Positions 33,032 to 42,414 of a DNA stretch of 64,000 nt are shown here, piece after piece. Origin of the DNA: Phaeoceros laevis (Eukaryota > Anthocerotophyta > Anthocerotopsida > Notothyladales). The stretch lies in the NCBI GenBank assembly GCA_049999765.1, contig JBNGIQ010009280.1:108982-172981 (forward strand), in the 5' to 3' direction. Position 1 is the first letter of the stretch; each line of letters begins with the position of its first letter. The position numbers and the translations under genes were made by a program. The notes below the pieces were generated by a model. That model was not told the origin of the DNA. It searched no databases and was given only the letters and a program-made list of their open reading frames with translations.

Positions 33032-34150
33032 ACCGGGCGGCGTACGTTCTCTTGTCCTGAATTATGTACAAAGATGTGCCTACAGAGATGTAGACCCTTT
33101 AGGCTGAGAGGGGCATTATTGGATGTTTGATCCGGTCGATCTGTAAAAAACTCTGTCGGGACTGCAAGCGTTTGTGTGGGCTGGCTCCTGTTGTAGCACC
33201 TCTGAAGATTGGTGTTGTCCGCAAGCCACTGGCCGACAGGTGAGATGCAAGCATTCCATACATCTATGAGCCCTCCTTGATTGGAGCCGGCTAACTTATA
33301 TATCACGTTCCATGGACCTCGCGTATTTGTGCTAGCAGAGGTGCCATCCAGCCGATGGTTGCATCCATAGACAGGATGCACCGTCCCCATCCCAATGAGT
33401 GATGTGATGGGTGTCACCCAGTGTAGCTTTGGCACAGTCCTGCAATAGTTGCATTGAAGCAGCATACACATTCACGCAGCCACAAAGTCATACAGAAATG
33501 CAAAGCCATTCATGCAACCCGGCTAGGTAGTCCATTGCAGGGTCTATTGTGGGATGCTGATGTACAGCAACTGCACGTGTGAATGAAACTGCGAAGGCAC
33601 TCAGGCCTGCATGGTCACCAGAGCATCATTGAGGCGAGCCATCTGTAGCCAGGTGATTGAGGGCCAGCAAACCTAGCAAAATGAAAAGAATTAATATCCT
33701 CTTGAAAAATTGCAAAGTTAGTATCCTCTTGAATGAGCTTGAAAGATTGGGCCAATTGCAAAGTTAGTATCCTCTTGAATGAGCAAATTGCAAGGTCAGT
33801 ATCCGCTTGGATGACTGTGCTAAGCGATGAATTGAGGCAGGTCAGGAACTTAGAACGAGCATAGCAAAGCAAAAAGAGGCGTTGTTCTGACATCCCTGCT
33901 GTCATGCACACAATGAGCTTCCTGTCCAGTCTGCATTGAGAACCCGGTGGGCATTCGCTGCAAACTTGTAGTTGCAAGGAGACTAGCTATCTAATGACAA
34001 AAAACTGAGGTCCCTGTAACTGACGTAAGTGGCCAGACCTGCAAGGATGTGATAGGTGTCAGTAGCATGACGGAAAGCTTCCTAGCAGATGCTGGCATGC
34101 ATTACTTCTCCTAGGAAGCGACCATGCCGAGAGCAAGAGGGCAGCGTAGA
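33032..34150. mobile_element. Unclassified 1.1-kb insertion in the Copia-3 5' LTR
   Basis: The LTR is interrupted here and resumes at 34151. The strings GGGCGGCGTA (33035-33044) and GGGCAGCGTA (34139-34148) at the edges may be a 10-bp target duplication with one mismatch, but no clear terminal inverted repeat is seen and about 17 bp of LTR are missing. A 151-codon frame on the minus strand (33016-33471) has several Cys and Trp (YGCNHRLDGTS; GPWNVIYKLAG) but no family I recognise. The insert may be a non-autonomous DNA transposon or filler sequence. Confidence 0.5.
33685..33815. repeat. Short tandem repeats (about 30-60 bp units)
   Basis: TTGCAAAGTTAGTATCCTC followed by TTGAATGAGC appears twice, with a third diverged unit (GCAAGGTCAGTATCCGC) and a partial unit before. 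They lie within the insertion in the Copia-3 LTR. Spacing and divergence are irregular, so it is not a CRISPR array. Confidence 0.75.
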
Positions 34151-34172
34151 TCTAGGGCATCCACTTTCGTTA
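34151..34172 (-). repeat. Copia-3 5' LTR, displaced end
   Basis: TCTAGGGCATCCACTTTCGT plus TA equals the end of the left LTR (26200-26221). It is followed by the target duplication gtgca (34173-34177). Confidence 0.85.
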
Positions 34173-34177
34173 GTGCA

Positions 34178-35538
34178 GTCCGTCGCGGTTTGCCGACATG
34201 AAGCCTTCCCCTGAGCTGGTTACATGAGAGGAATCGCAAGGTGAGGGATGGCGTTCATGCGCTGGGCCGCAAAAGCTAATGTCATTCGTATGAAAATAAT
34301 TGCATTGGTCCGAAGGTTCTGCACTTACCATTGTTCGTCATCGTGGTTTTCCACTCCACAGTTGCAGATTGTTCTCTCCCTGAGGTTCCTGGGATCCCAA
34401 GATGTCACTGTTTCCATCCATGGAGTTGTCCGTGTTGGCTTTGGAATCCGCAGGCGTGAATGTCTGGGACGTGGAGCTGGAATGTCCGGTGTTGTCTCCA
34501 GTCTGCGATGTGGAGGCTGTTGAGACGGATGTTCCTGCAAGAGGTTGCAGCGTGACTCGAGTAGTGGCACGTCCGAACGGAGGTCGTTGCAAGGTCCGGC
34601 TGAGCTGCAGTCTGGTCCTGATTCCTGCTGGGAGCACAGAGCGGGCTGGTCATGCGAAACTAAGGCAGGGCTTCCAATGCGGCTGTGATAATCAGGTGGT
34701 AGGCATCAACGGTGAGTGGCTGTATTAGCGTGCATCGTCGTGATGGTCTTGTTTTACAGCAACATTTGCCTAGTAACGTGCCTTTCGTGTGGTTCCCGCC
34801 CGGGTAACTTCCCGAGAAAGATAGTCATAATGCTAATTGGCCGTTGGTTCCCAGTGCTTTGAATGCTCGGTCGATTAAATATTCGAAGAGGCATCGTTTA
34901 GTCGAAAGATACGTTGTGCGGACCTTAAAAACTAGCGGTATTCAGTTGTGTGATCTGGTGACGCCGGCATAATCTTGTAACGGGATCGTGCCTTCAGTGG
35001 CCGGCGTTGCGCAGGGCTGTGATGATTGTGACGGATGAGGAGGAGTTTTACTCGTTGACCGATTAGCTGCACAGAATAGTCAATTTGCGCACTCACAAAA
35101 CCAGAATTTGGATCCATTCCTGTCGTGCACTGTCCAACCTGCTGTAACTCGGTCTGGATATAGAAATCTGCAGTCGCCTCACGCATTCCCTAGGTATCAG
35201 GCACGTAGACAACAAAATTACGTCAAGCCTGATCCTATAGCTGGTCTTAGATCACAAATTAGGTAGGAAATCCAACATTCACGAGCAATTTCATCACAAT
35301 GTGCACAAAACTTAGTAAAGAGGCCGTTGTGCAAGGAATGCACTCATTATTTAGATGTTCCAAGCCCGTTTGATCATTTACTAGCGGAAATTCATGACAT
35401 CTTGACGCCAAAGGCAGAAAAGACTAGATTGCAGTTTGGTGATTTAAAAGATAGGCTCATTTAAAAGGTAATGTCCTTTTCGTGGCAATTCAAACAAAGA
35501 TGCTTGTAAGTTGTACAGCATCTAAGTAAGAGTGCCCA
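34178..35538. other. Segment between Copia-3 and Copia-4, possibly LINE 5' region
   Basis: By position this should continue the LINE beyond its ORF1, since Copia-3 inserted into the LINE. A Ser/Thr/Gln-rich minus-strand frame (34637-34338) and another at 35186-34932 are open, but neither matches a known domain. No LINE 5' end can be placed. The part after about 35190 is AT-rich without features. Confidence 0.35.
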
Positions 35539-35543
35539 AGGCT
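35539..35543 (+). repeat. Target-site duplication of Copia-4, left (aggct)
   Basis: Matches 42644-42648 at the other end. Confidence 0.92.
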
Positions 35544-35774
35544 TAGCGTAGGATCAAAGGACTTAGCGTAGGAAAGAAGTCAGAATAGATTGATTACACA
35601 ATGTGCATGTGTGAGGCCTTTTAAGGCTGTGTGTCCCGTGAACCTGTACGACGGTTGACGGGTGGCGCTTCATTAGGGCACCGTTTGTGCCCGTACGTAT
35701 CTAAGTACGTATGCCATAACCTAAACTATACTTAACGTGGGAAGCAGGCTAGTCTAGGGCACCGTTTTACGCTA
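35544..35774 (-). repeat. Copia-4 3' LTR
   Basis: 231-bp partner of 42415-42643. The terminal 7 bp are an inverted pair, and TAGCGTAGGA recurs inside at 35564. The polypurine tract complement (CCCCCACTTAG) follows at 35775-35785. Confidence 0.95.
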
Positions 35775-35785
35775 CCCCCACTTAG
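35775..35785 (-). other. Copia-4 polypurine tract
   Basis: Minus strand CTAAGTGGGGG next to the 3' LTR, nearly identical to the tracts of Copia-1 and Copia-3. Confidence 0.88.
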
Positions 35786-35880
35786 TCTGCATTCCCGCCG
35801 TTGTGAACTTCCCCATGTGCCGTAAACTCCGGTAGTCTTCGGCTTCCGCATACGCTCTGTCTGCAGAACTGAGCGCAGCT

Positions 35881-36261
35881 ATGCTGAATGTTGGAGGAAT
35901 TTCCCACTTGGACGGCAGCTTTGCCCTCTTGCTCCTGCTTGTGCTGCTAATCTGTGTTGTCTCCTGGGAGCAGAAACGATATTCTGGGAAGAGTTCAGTG
36001 CCCCAGAAGTCATGCAGGTTGAGCAAGCTGGGCAGGGAGGAACGGCTGCGCCAAAAGTTGAGATTATTGCATGCTGAGTTGCGGCAGCTCAAGGGGTTGT
36101 CTCCTGCGTCTGACAAGGAGAGCTTCCGCAAGCTGTCGCCATGTCCAGGTCTGGCAATGATTTTGGATGTTGCTGGGTGCGATGATGAAGGTAACCTTGT
36201 CTTCAGGTACGCTCCCTTTTGGAGGTGCCCTGAGGTGGCGGCAGAGATGGCAGGCTTGTAG
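35881..36261 (+). CDS. Antisense ORF of Copia-4 (126 aa, membrane segment, intact)
   Basis: This intact ATG-to-stop frame runs opposite to the element between pol (ends 36393) and the 3' LTR, starting 107 nt from it. Layout: a short polar N-terminus, a hydrophobic helix at residues 14-28 (FALLLLLVLLICVVS), a charged helical region at 48-75 (LGREERLRQKLRLLHAELRQ) likely to coil, and a conserved tail with FRKLSPCP at 82-89, GNLVFRY at 104-110 and CPEVA at 116-120. Copia-3 has the same protein with one frameshift and Copia-1 a diverged one. A small single-pass membrane protein is suggested. Its role (antisense regulator, envelope-like or other) cannot be told. It does not overlap pol, so it is not a frame shadow. 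Confidence 0.65.
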   Translation: MLNVGGISHLDGSFALLLLLVLLICVVSWEQKRYSGKSSVPQKSCRLSKLGREERLRQKLRLLHAELRQLKGLSPASDKESFRKLSPCPGLAMILDVAGCDDEGNLVFRYAPFWRCPEVAAEMAGL

Positions 36262-36392
36262 CAGTCACGCCTGTAGCACACAGAGAAGAGCAAACGCAGC
36301 TGTTCTGTTGTGCGCCCTTCCGCCCCCACTGGTTATGACAAGTGCTAACCCACTGTGCGAGTGAGTGCAAGTGCTGTGCAAGTGTGTGCGAG

Positions 36393-39300
36393 TCAAGGGT
36401 TCGCCTTGACGACGAGACCCAAGCCTTCGCAGTGAGCAGCACGACGGTCCTTCGGCAGTGGCTTTGTAAATAAATCAGCTAAGTTCTGGTCTGTAGGGAT
36501 GTAGACCAGATCTATCTCACCAGATTCTACTGTTTGTCTGATGTAATGCTGCTTAACAGCAATATGCCTTGTTCGCGAGTGATGCACAGGATTCCTTGAC
36601 AAGGCGATAGCGGACTGGTTGTCACAGTAGATTGTTGTGGCGCCGGGCTGTGGAAATCCTACAGATGCCATAAAGCGCCTATTGTAAACAGTCTCCTGTG
36701 CAGCAGAAGTTGCAGTTGTATACTCTGCTTCAGTGCTGGAGAGTGCTACCACTGTCTGTTTCTTTGATGTCCAGTTGATTGCACCTCCAGAAAGGATTGT
36801 ACAGTTGGCAGTGATCGATTGTCTGGAGTCCTCGTCACTAGCCCAGTCAGAATCAGAATAGCATATGAGAAGAGGGAACTTGCCTTGTGACTTATATCTG
36901 ATTCCAAGATATTATGTGCCTTTCAGGTAGCGCAACACTCTCTTGACCCCTGTCCAATGGGCATTGCCAGGGTTAGCAAGGAATCTGGAGAATATTCGCG
37001 TTGCTGGAGACACATCAGGTCTTGTCCACCCACTGATCCAGATAAGGCATCCAGTCAGCATGCTGTAAGGTTTCTTGTCCATTTCCTGCTTCTCAGCTTC
37101 TGTCTTTGGGCTTTGCTCGGTGGAGAACTTTTCACCCACAGCCATAGGAGTAATTGCAGGTTTGCAATCTACCATAAGAAACCTCTCTAGCATCTGCCTT
37201 ATGTAATGTGCTTGATGACAGAATATACTACCCTTGTCTGGACTAATATAGATTTGTATGCCTAGGAAAAAGGTAAGCTGACCTAAGTCTGTCATGGAGA
37301 ATTCGGCAGTGAGGATGGACTTGACCTTCTTCATTATGTCAGGGGAGTTAGCAAATATCAGTGCATCATCTACATACAGGGCTAGGACTGCAAATATCTG
37401 CCCTTGTCTTAGGATGTAGACGTTTGTATCAGCATCACTCTGAATGAATCCAGACTGAATCAAGTAGGCATGAATCTTCTTGTACCATACTCTTGGTGCC
37501 TGCTTCAGGCCGTACAAACTTTTCTTGAGCTTGCATACCTTGTGTGGTTCTTTCTCACTGACATATCCTTCAGGCTGAGTGATATACATCTCCTCGTCTA
37601 TTGTGCCGTGCAGGAAAGCAGTTTTGACGTCCATTTGCTGGATATCCAACTTGCATTCCGCAGCCAGAGCAAACAACATTCTTACAGAGGAAGTTCGTAC
37701 AACAGGTGAGAAAGTCTCATTAAAGTCAAGTCCCTCAACTTGCTTATATCCGTGTACAACATATCTGGCCTTATACCTGGCCACACTTCCATCTGGATTA
37801 AGCTTTTTCTTAAACACCCATTTTCCAGTAAGTGCCTTGCGGCCTGGAGGCAGATCGACCAGCTCCCAAGTTTGGTTGTCAATTAGGGACTGGTACTCCG
37901 AGTCAACTCCGGCTTGCCAAAGCTTGCCTTCAGGAGACGACAGTGCTTCTTTCAGAGTAGCGGGCTCTCCAAGGTCTTGTGCTGATAGTAAGGCCTGGGC
38001 AATGTAGCTGTGTGGTGTGCTCAACTTGTGAGGTAACGAACTATCTGAGTTGACAGTGAGACTAGCTTGCTGTTGCCGAAACTGCTCATCCAGTTCATAA
38101 CTCAAGGGTTTATGAGTCCACTGACTTGGATCTGAGGTATGACTTCTACCAGATCACCTAGGTGCTGGTGGCTCATTGACTGGATGTTCAGCATTTCCAG
38201 ATGTGTTCTCATGATCATTACCTTCGACTTCTTGTGAAGGAGGGGACACAGGACTATCATCGACCAGATCATCATCATCATTCTCCAGCTGAGCCTCATG
38301 TGAGTGATCACTTGCCTCCGAGTTTGAGTCATCGACTGTGAGGTCAGGCTCATCTTCAGGGAATGCATCTGGAGATTGAGCTGAGGCAGTTGGAGGTGAC
38401 GTTAGCTGTGAGGTAGTCACTGGCTCTGAGGAAGCCAAGTGCTCCTCATGAGTTAACAACTCAGCTGCAGATGCATCTTGGCTGGTAGGCGTTAGGCGGG
38501 TTAAGCCAGGTACGTCTCTAGCCTTGATTGAAGCTTGTAGTAAGAACTGCTCATCAAATACGATATTTCTGGCATGCAGGAAGCGGCGTCGTAAAGGATC
38601 ATAAAGCTTATAACCCTTGATGCCTTCTATGTAGCCGATGAACAGGTGCTTAGTGGCCTTGAAGTCCATCTTGCGTCGGACTTCATCAGGTGTATGTACA
38701 TAAGCTGGACAGCCCCATATACGTAAGTGGTCCACCCGAGGCTTGACGCCAGTCCATCTCTCAAAAGGGGTGGAGTTGGCAAAGGCACGAGTGGGGAGCC
38801 AATTCTGTACATAAACAGCTGTGGCAACGGCTTCAGCCCAGAAGCTGCGAGGAAGACGAGCAAGATGTAACATTGACTTGGCAGCAGCCTGAGTGATCTT
38901 ATTCATATTCTCAGGTAAAGGATTTTGCTCATGCTCGTAGGGAACTGTAAGTTGTCGCAGAATACCCTCCCGGGAGCAAAACTCCGTGAATTCCCCTGAG
39001 GTAAACTCACCGCCATTGTCACTTCGTAAGCATTTAAGTTTCTGACCTGTGAAGCGTTGAGCATAGGCAAGGTACAGAAGGAAGCAAGAGAAGGCTTCAT
39101 CTTTATGCTTGAGAAAGTAAGTGACAGTATAACGACTCCAATCATCAATCAGATGCATAAAATAGAGAGCACCCCCAAGAGATCTCGTGGACATAGGTCC
39201 ACAAAGGTCAGTGTGCACAGTCTGAAGAAGGGTGGTTGCTCTGATCGCATCTTGACTTGGATGAGGAGCCTTATGATGTTTTCCCTGAATGCAGGCTTCA

Positions 39301-41294
39301 CAGAAGATTGTTTTCTCCGATTTGAAATGAAGTGGCGTACGATACAAGGAAGAAGATGGCAGGGTCTGAAGGCGTTGTAGATGAACATGTCCCAAGCGGC
39401 AATGCAAAAGTTGAGTCTCATTGATGGAGTGTGAGATCACTGAATAAGCTGTAGGGGCCGTCAGGTGCTGGATAGGATTGCTCGTCAGGTTGAACTGGTA
39501 CAAGTCATGTTTCAGTGTACAGGTAGCCAGTAACCGATGTGGAGCAGTTGCCTCTCGCAAGGCCAGGCCTTCCATAGTCATCTCAAGTAGAAGTAAGGGA
39601 GGTGACAGACGCCTGAGTGAGACAAGGTTCTTTGCCATCTGTGGAACGTAAATGACATCTGACAGAGTGATAGTCGTACCTTGTGCAGGATGAAGAACAA
39701 CTGTGCCAGTGCCTTCTATACACAGCCCACTATCATCACCTATGAGGACAAACTGACCCTTTGAGATGGGTGAAAGAGTGGTGAAGGCTGTGCGAGTATT
39801 GCAGACATGTGTTGTGGCACCTGAATCTAGATACCAGGCATGCCTATCTTGTGAAGAGGAGACCATGCAAACCGTGAGAATGGCTCCTATGCTTTTCTTA
39901 GAGGATACATGAGCAGATGGAGGGGCGTCGCGTTTGGCTTCACCATGCTGCTTCTTGCGGCATTCAGATTCAACATGGCCAGGAATTCTGCACCAGGTAC
40001 AGGGACCTTTCTTGGAAGTGCTTGACTTAGAAGCTGGCCATGATGGACGAGAAGTGCCGGGTTTGTAAGGTGGACGTTGGCCACCTGGAGCACGCCGTCC
40101 TCGTCCTCGAGAGGTAAACATAGCTCGGGCGGCATTGTGAGAGGAGGATCCTCGACCACGCAGGTGAGTTGCCTCCTCATTCAGTAGAGCCCCAATAATG
40201 TCGGCTAGAGTAATCGGTGACGGTGTACCAGCAGCTGCAGCAGCTTGGGCAGTCGTGATGTGCTGGTTTTGAGTACTCACAAAGCTTTGGTACTTTTCTG
40301 GAAGGGACATCAGTAGAGCTACTGCTGCATCAAGCTCAGAAATAGTGGCGCCTGCAGTGATGAGCTTGGTACGCAGCATCCTGAACCGGCTGACATGATT
40401 CTCCACAGTGTCACCATCACGCATTTGACAGTTGTAGAAGTCACGTGTGGCATGTACCAAAGAGGTAACACTCTTTTTCTGATGTACTTGGCAGAGAGAA
40501 TCCCAGATTGCCTTGGAGCTCGTTGCTTCTCGAGCATGAGACATCATGCTTAAGTCCAAAGCGGACTGAATTACATTTTGGGCACGCAGGTCTTTAAGTT
40601 TCCAGGCGTGCTGATCAGCTACGATTGCAGCTGTTGCACTTGTTGCAGGTGTGGCAGGTCTTGGAGTGGTTCCAGTGACATAATCCCAAAGCTCCTGTTC
40701 TTGGAGGATAGTTCGAACTCGGATCATCCAGATATCAAAGTGTTGACCACTGAACCTATCCCTATCCTTAAAGTCATACTTAAAGTTGTTGACTGTGACG
40801 TTTGCAGGTGGCGGATTAGGATTCGCCATCCCAGGTACTACAAATGTGTATTGACTAAACTGAGTGTGACGAAGGTCAAACAAGCGATCAAGAAACAAAG
40901 AAGAGGAACTGCGTGAGCTGTGTGAGCTATGTGAAGACCTTGGGGTAGATGCAGTGCTGCTAGGAGAAGGTGGCTGAGGAAAAATGACACCAGAAGCTAC
41001 CGTGCCAACAGTATTTGAGGAGCTTGGTGGAGGATCTGGAAGGGCATAGTCTTCAGAGAAATCGAAAGGATACTCTGGAAGGATGGGATGCCGGTGCACC
41101 TCTTCAGATCCAGATGCCACCAACCCTTCAGATACGTCTTTGAATCCAGAAGAAGGTGACGTTTCGGACGTCACTTCAGATCCGAGTCTTTCTGGCGACG
41201 TTTCGGATCTCAGGCTCGAAGGTATCGCTCCGGATCTAGCAGGAATCCTGCGAGGTGGTCTCCCTGCTGGGCTTGAATCCCAAGGTGCCGACAT
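36393..41294 (-). pseudogene. Copia-4 gag-pol, one frame with two nonsense codons
   Basis: From the ATG at 41294 one frame of about 1630 codons covers gag (core DRFSGQHFDIWMIRVRT; knuckle CTWCRIPGHVESEC), protease (WYLDSGATTHVC), integrase (CRLGHVHLQRL; CEACIQGKHH; HTDLCGPMS; RSDNGGEF; a Glu in NPLPENMN), reverse transcriptase (FLHGTIDEEMYIT; LYVDDALIFA) and RNase H (DSDWASDEDSRQ; SSTEAEYTT). It is broken by TGA at 38154-38156, where Copia-3 has Arg, and by TAA at 36912-36914, between reverse transcriptase and RNase H. Copia-3 also has a stop (TAG) at that second codon. Gag and pol are fused without a frameshift, as in plant copia elements. The start overlaps leader ORF0 by 59 nt. Confidence 0.95.
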
Positions 41295-41862
41295 ACTCGA
41301 ACACCATCTTCCTTGATTTTGCCTCAAGTGACATATGAGTTAGAAGTGCGGCAACTTCAGAGAGAACGTCGTCCTGCTGAAGATGAACGAGTGTAGGCTC
41401 TTGTGTCTCAGCAGTTCCAAAATTTGAGTTTGGTTGTTTTGCAGCGCTCTCCAAATGCGCAACCCGCGTAAAGAGCAGGTTCAGGTCCTTAGACAAGTGC
41501 TTGCAATGGCAGTTGATATCATCAATCTTGTTCATGAGGCGCTCTTCTTGAACTTCACGCATACGGCGGAAATCGCACAAAGTTGCGTGCGTGTGACGGC
41601 GTTCCTCAGCAAATAGATCACGAACAACTTTCAGAACCAGCTCTGCCTGGCCGGTGGTGATATCAGATGTACTCGCAGATGGTCTCAGGCGCCCACTTCT
41701 TCCACAGATGTTGCAAGATCGTACAACTTGGTGAGTGCAGACAGGTAGTTCGCGCTGTGGTAAGCTATCAAAGAAAGATTGCTGTTTTGCACTACTCCTA
41801 AAGGGAGATGCTACTTGCCTTTGTGGATTGAGGATACGCTTTGTGCGGCCATTGCGAGGCAT
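41236..41862 (-). CDS. Copia-4 leader ORF0 (208 aa, unknown, overlaps gag)
   Basis: Intact ATG-started frame. It has a basic N-terminus (MPRNGRTKR), the CxxC pair CNICGRSGR near residue 50, a conserved TTGQAELVLKVVRDLF block, a charged helix (MREVQEERLMNKIDD) and a C-terminal EAKSRKMVFEYVGTLGF. It matches Copia-3 ORF0 along most of its length, with a short deletion in the variable part. The overlap with gag (59 nt, different frame) is the same in both elements, suggesting linked translation such as reinitiation. No known family is recognised. Confidence 0.62.
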   Translation of the reverse strand: MPRNGRTKRILNPQRQVASPFRSSAKQQSFFDSLPQRELPVCTHQVVRSCNICGRSGRLRPSASTSDITTGQAELVLKVVRDLFAEERRHTHATLCDFRRMREVQEERLMNKIDDINCHCKHLSKDLNLLFTRVAHLESAAKQPNSNFGTAETQEPTLVHLQQDDVLSEVAALLTHMSLEAKSRKMVFEYVGTLGFKPSRETTSQDSC

Positions 41863-42002
41863 TGTCTAGGACAGTAGTCTAGTTGTTGACATACCTTATG
41901 CAAAATTGTTAAGTGACGGCTGTCTGCAGTGGCCTCAAGGCACCTACACTTGTAGCCTAGTGTGCTGCAAGAGGCTGGACTATGCATGTACGTGACTTGG
42001 TG

Positions 42003-42185
42003 CTACTGCCTTGACTTCTTTCCTATCAGAGACTGGGTCCTAAGCGCCTGTGATCGATGTGCAGACTGTGTGGATAACGCGTGAGACTGACTATGCTTGT
42101 CTAACCTGTGTAGAACAGGGGCAAGGTCAGGGCGAGTGAACTGTGCAAGAAATTGCAAACGACCCACCAGTGTGCACGGATCCAT
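42003..42185 (-). CDS. Copia-4 leader micro-ORF B (60 aa)
   Basis: MDPCT start, GRLQFLAQFTRPDL core and Lys/Arg end, with the same length and place as in Copia-3. The middle is Ser/His/Gln-rich and variable. It follows micro-ORF A by 31 nt and precedes ORF0. Function is unknown. Confidence 0.5.
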   Translation of the reverse strand: MDPCTLVGRLQFLAQFTRPDLAPVLHRLDKHSQSHALSTQSAHRSQALRTQSLIGKKSRQ

Positions 42186-42216
42186 CAGGTGCTACTCAAC
42201 AGGAGATACGCAAGCA

Positions 42217-42396
42217 CTATGAGTAGTAGTGGTTGACGGCCTCCGCCAAGAAAGCTTCCGCCATGCTTCCAAACCGAGTGAGCGCAACTCTGAGTGCTGC
42301 TATGGCCGCTTGAAATTGTTCATGAGACAGGCATCTAATACAACACTCTGACTTGCAGATCTCACAGACGCTAGTAGGAGGCTTGGCGGAGTCCAT
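42217..42396 (-). CDS. Copia-4 leader micro-ORF A (59 aa, Cys-rich, conserved)
   Basis: The ATG lies 18 nt inside the LTR. The product contains CEICKSECC and C22, then LSH, a helix (AAIAALRVALTRFGSM) and an end at NHYYS. Identity with Copia-3 is high, and with Copia-1 it is limited to the Cys, LSH, RFG and YS positions. The C-x2-C-x3-CC pattern plus His suggests metal binding. Confidence 0.68.
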   Translation of the reverse strand: MDSAKPPTSVCEICKSECCIRCLSHEQFQAAIAALRVALTRFGSMAEAFLAEAVNHYYS

Positions 42397-42400
42397 AGGC

Positions 42401-42414
42401 TAGCTCTGATACCA
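42401..42414 (-). other. Copia-4 primer binding site
   Basis: Minus strand TGGTATCAGAGCTA directly after the LTR, complementary to initiator Met-tRNA. Confidence 0.95.

Larger units (their letters stand above)
25995..34172 (-). mobile_element. Copia-3: Ty1/copia element on the minus strand, 5' LTR interrupted
   Basis: The left LTR is 25995-26221. The right LTR begins at 32848, breaks off at about 33031 and its last 22 bp reappear at 34151-34172, followed by the target duplication gtgca. Primer site, leader ORFs, gag-pol and antisense ORF match Copia-4 in order and sequence, so both are one family. Its coding frames are more decayed than those of Copia-4, and the 3' LTR has small indels, so it is older. 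It inserted in the LINE. Confidence 0.92.

Noticed and set aside
33685-33815. Repeated units with spacers resembling a CRISPR array
   Set aside because: Only two to three diverged units of unequal spacing in a eukaryotic repeat region with no cas genes; a simple tandem duplication.
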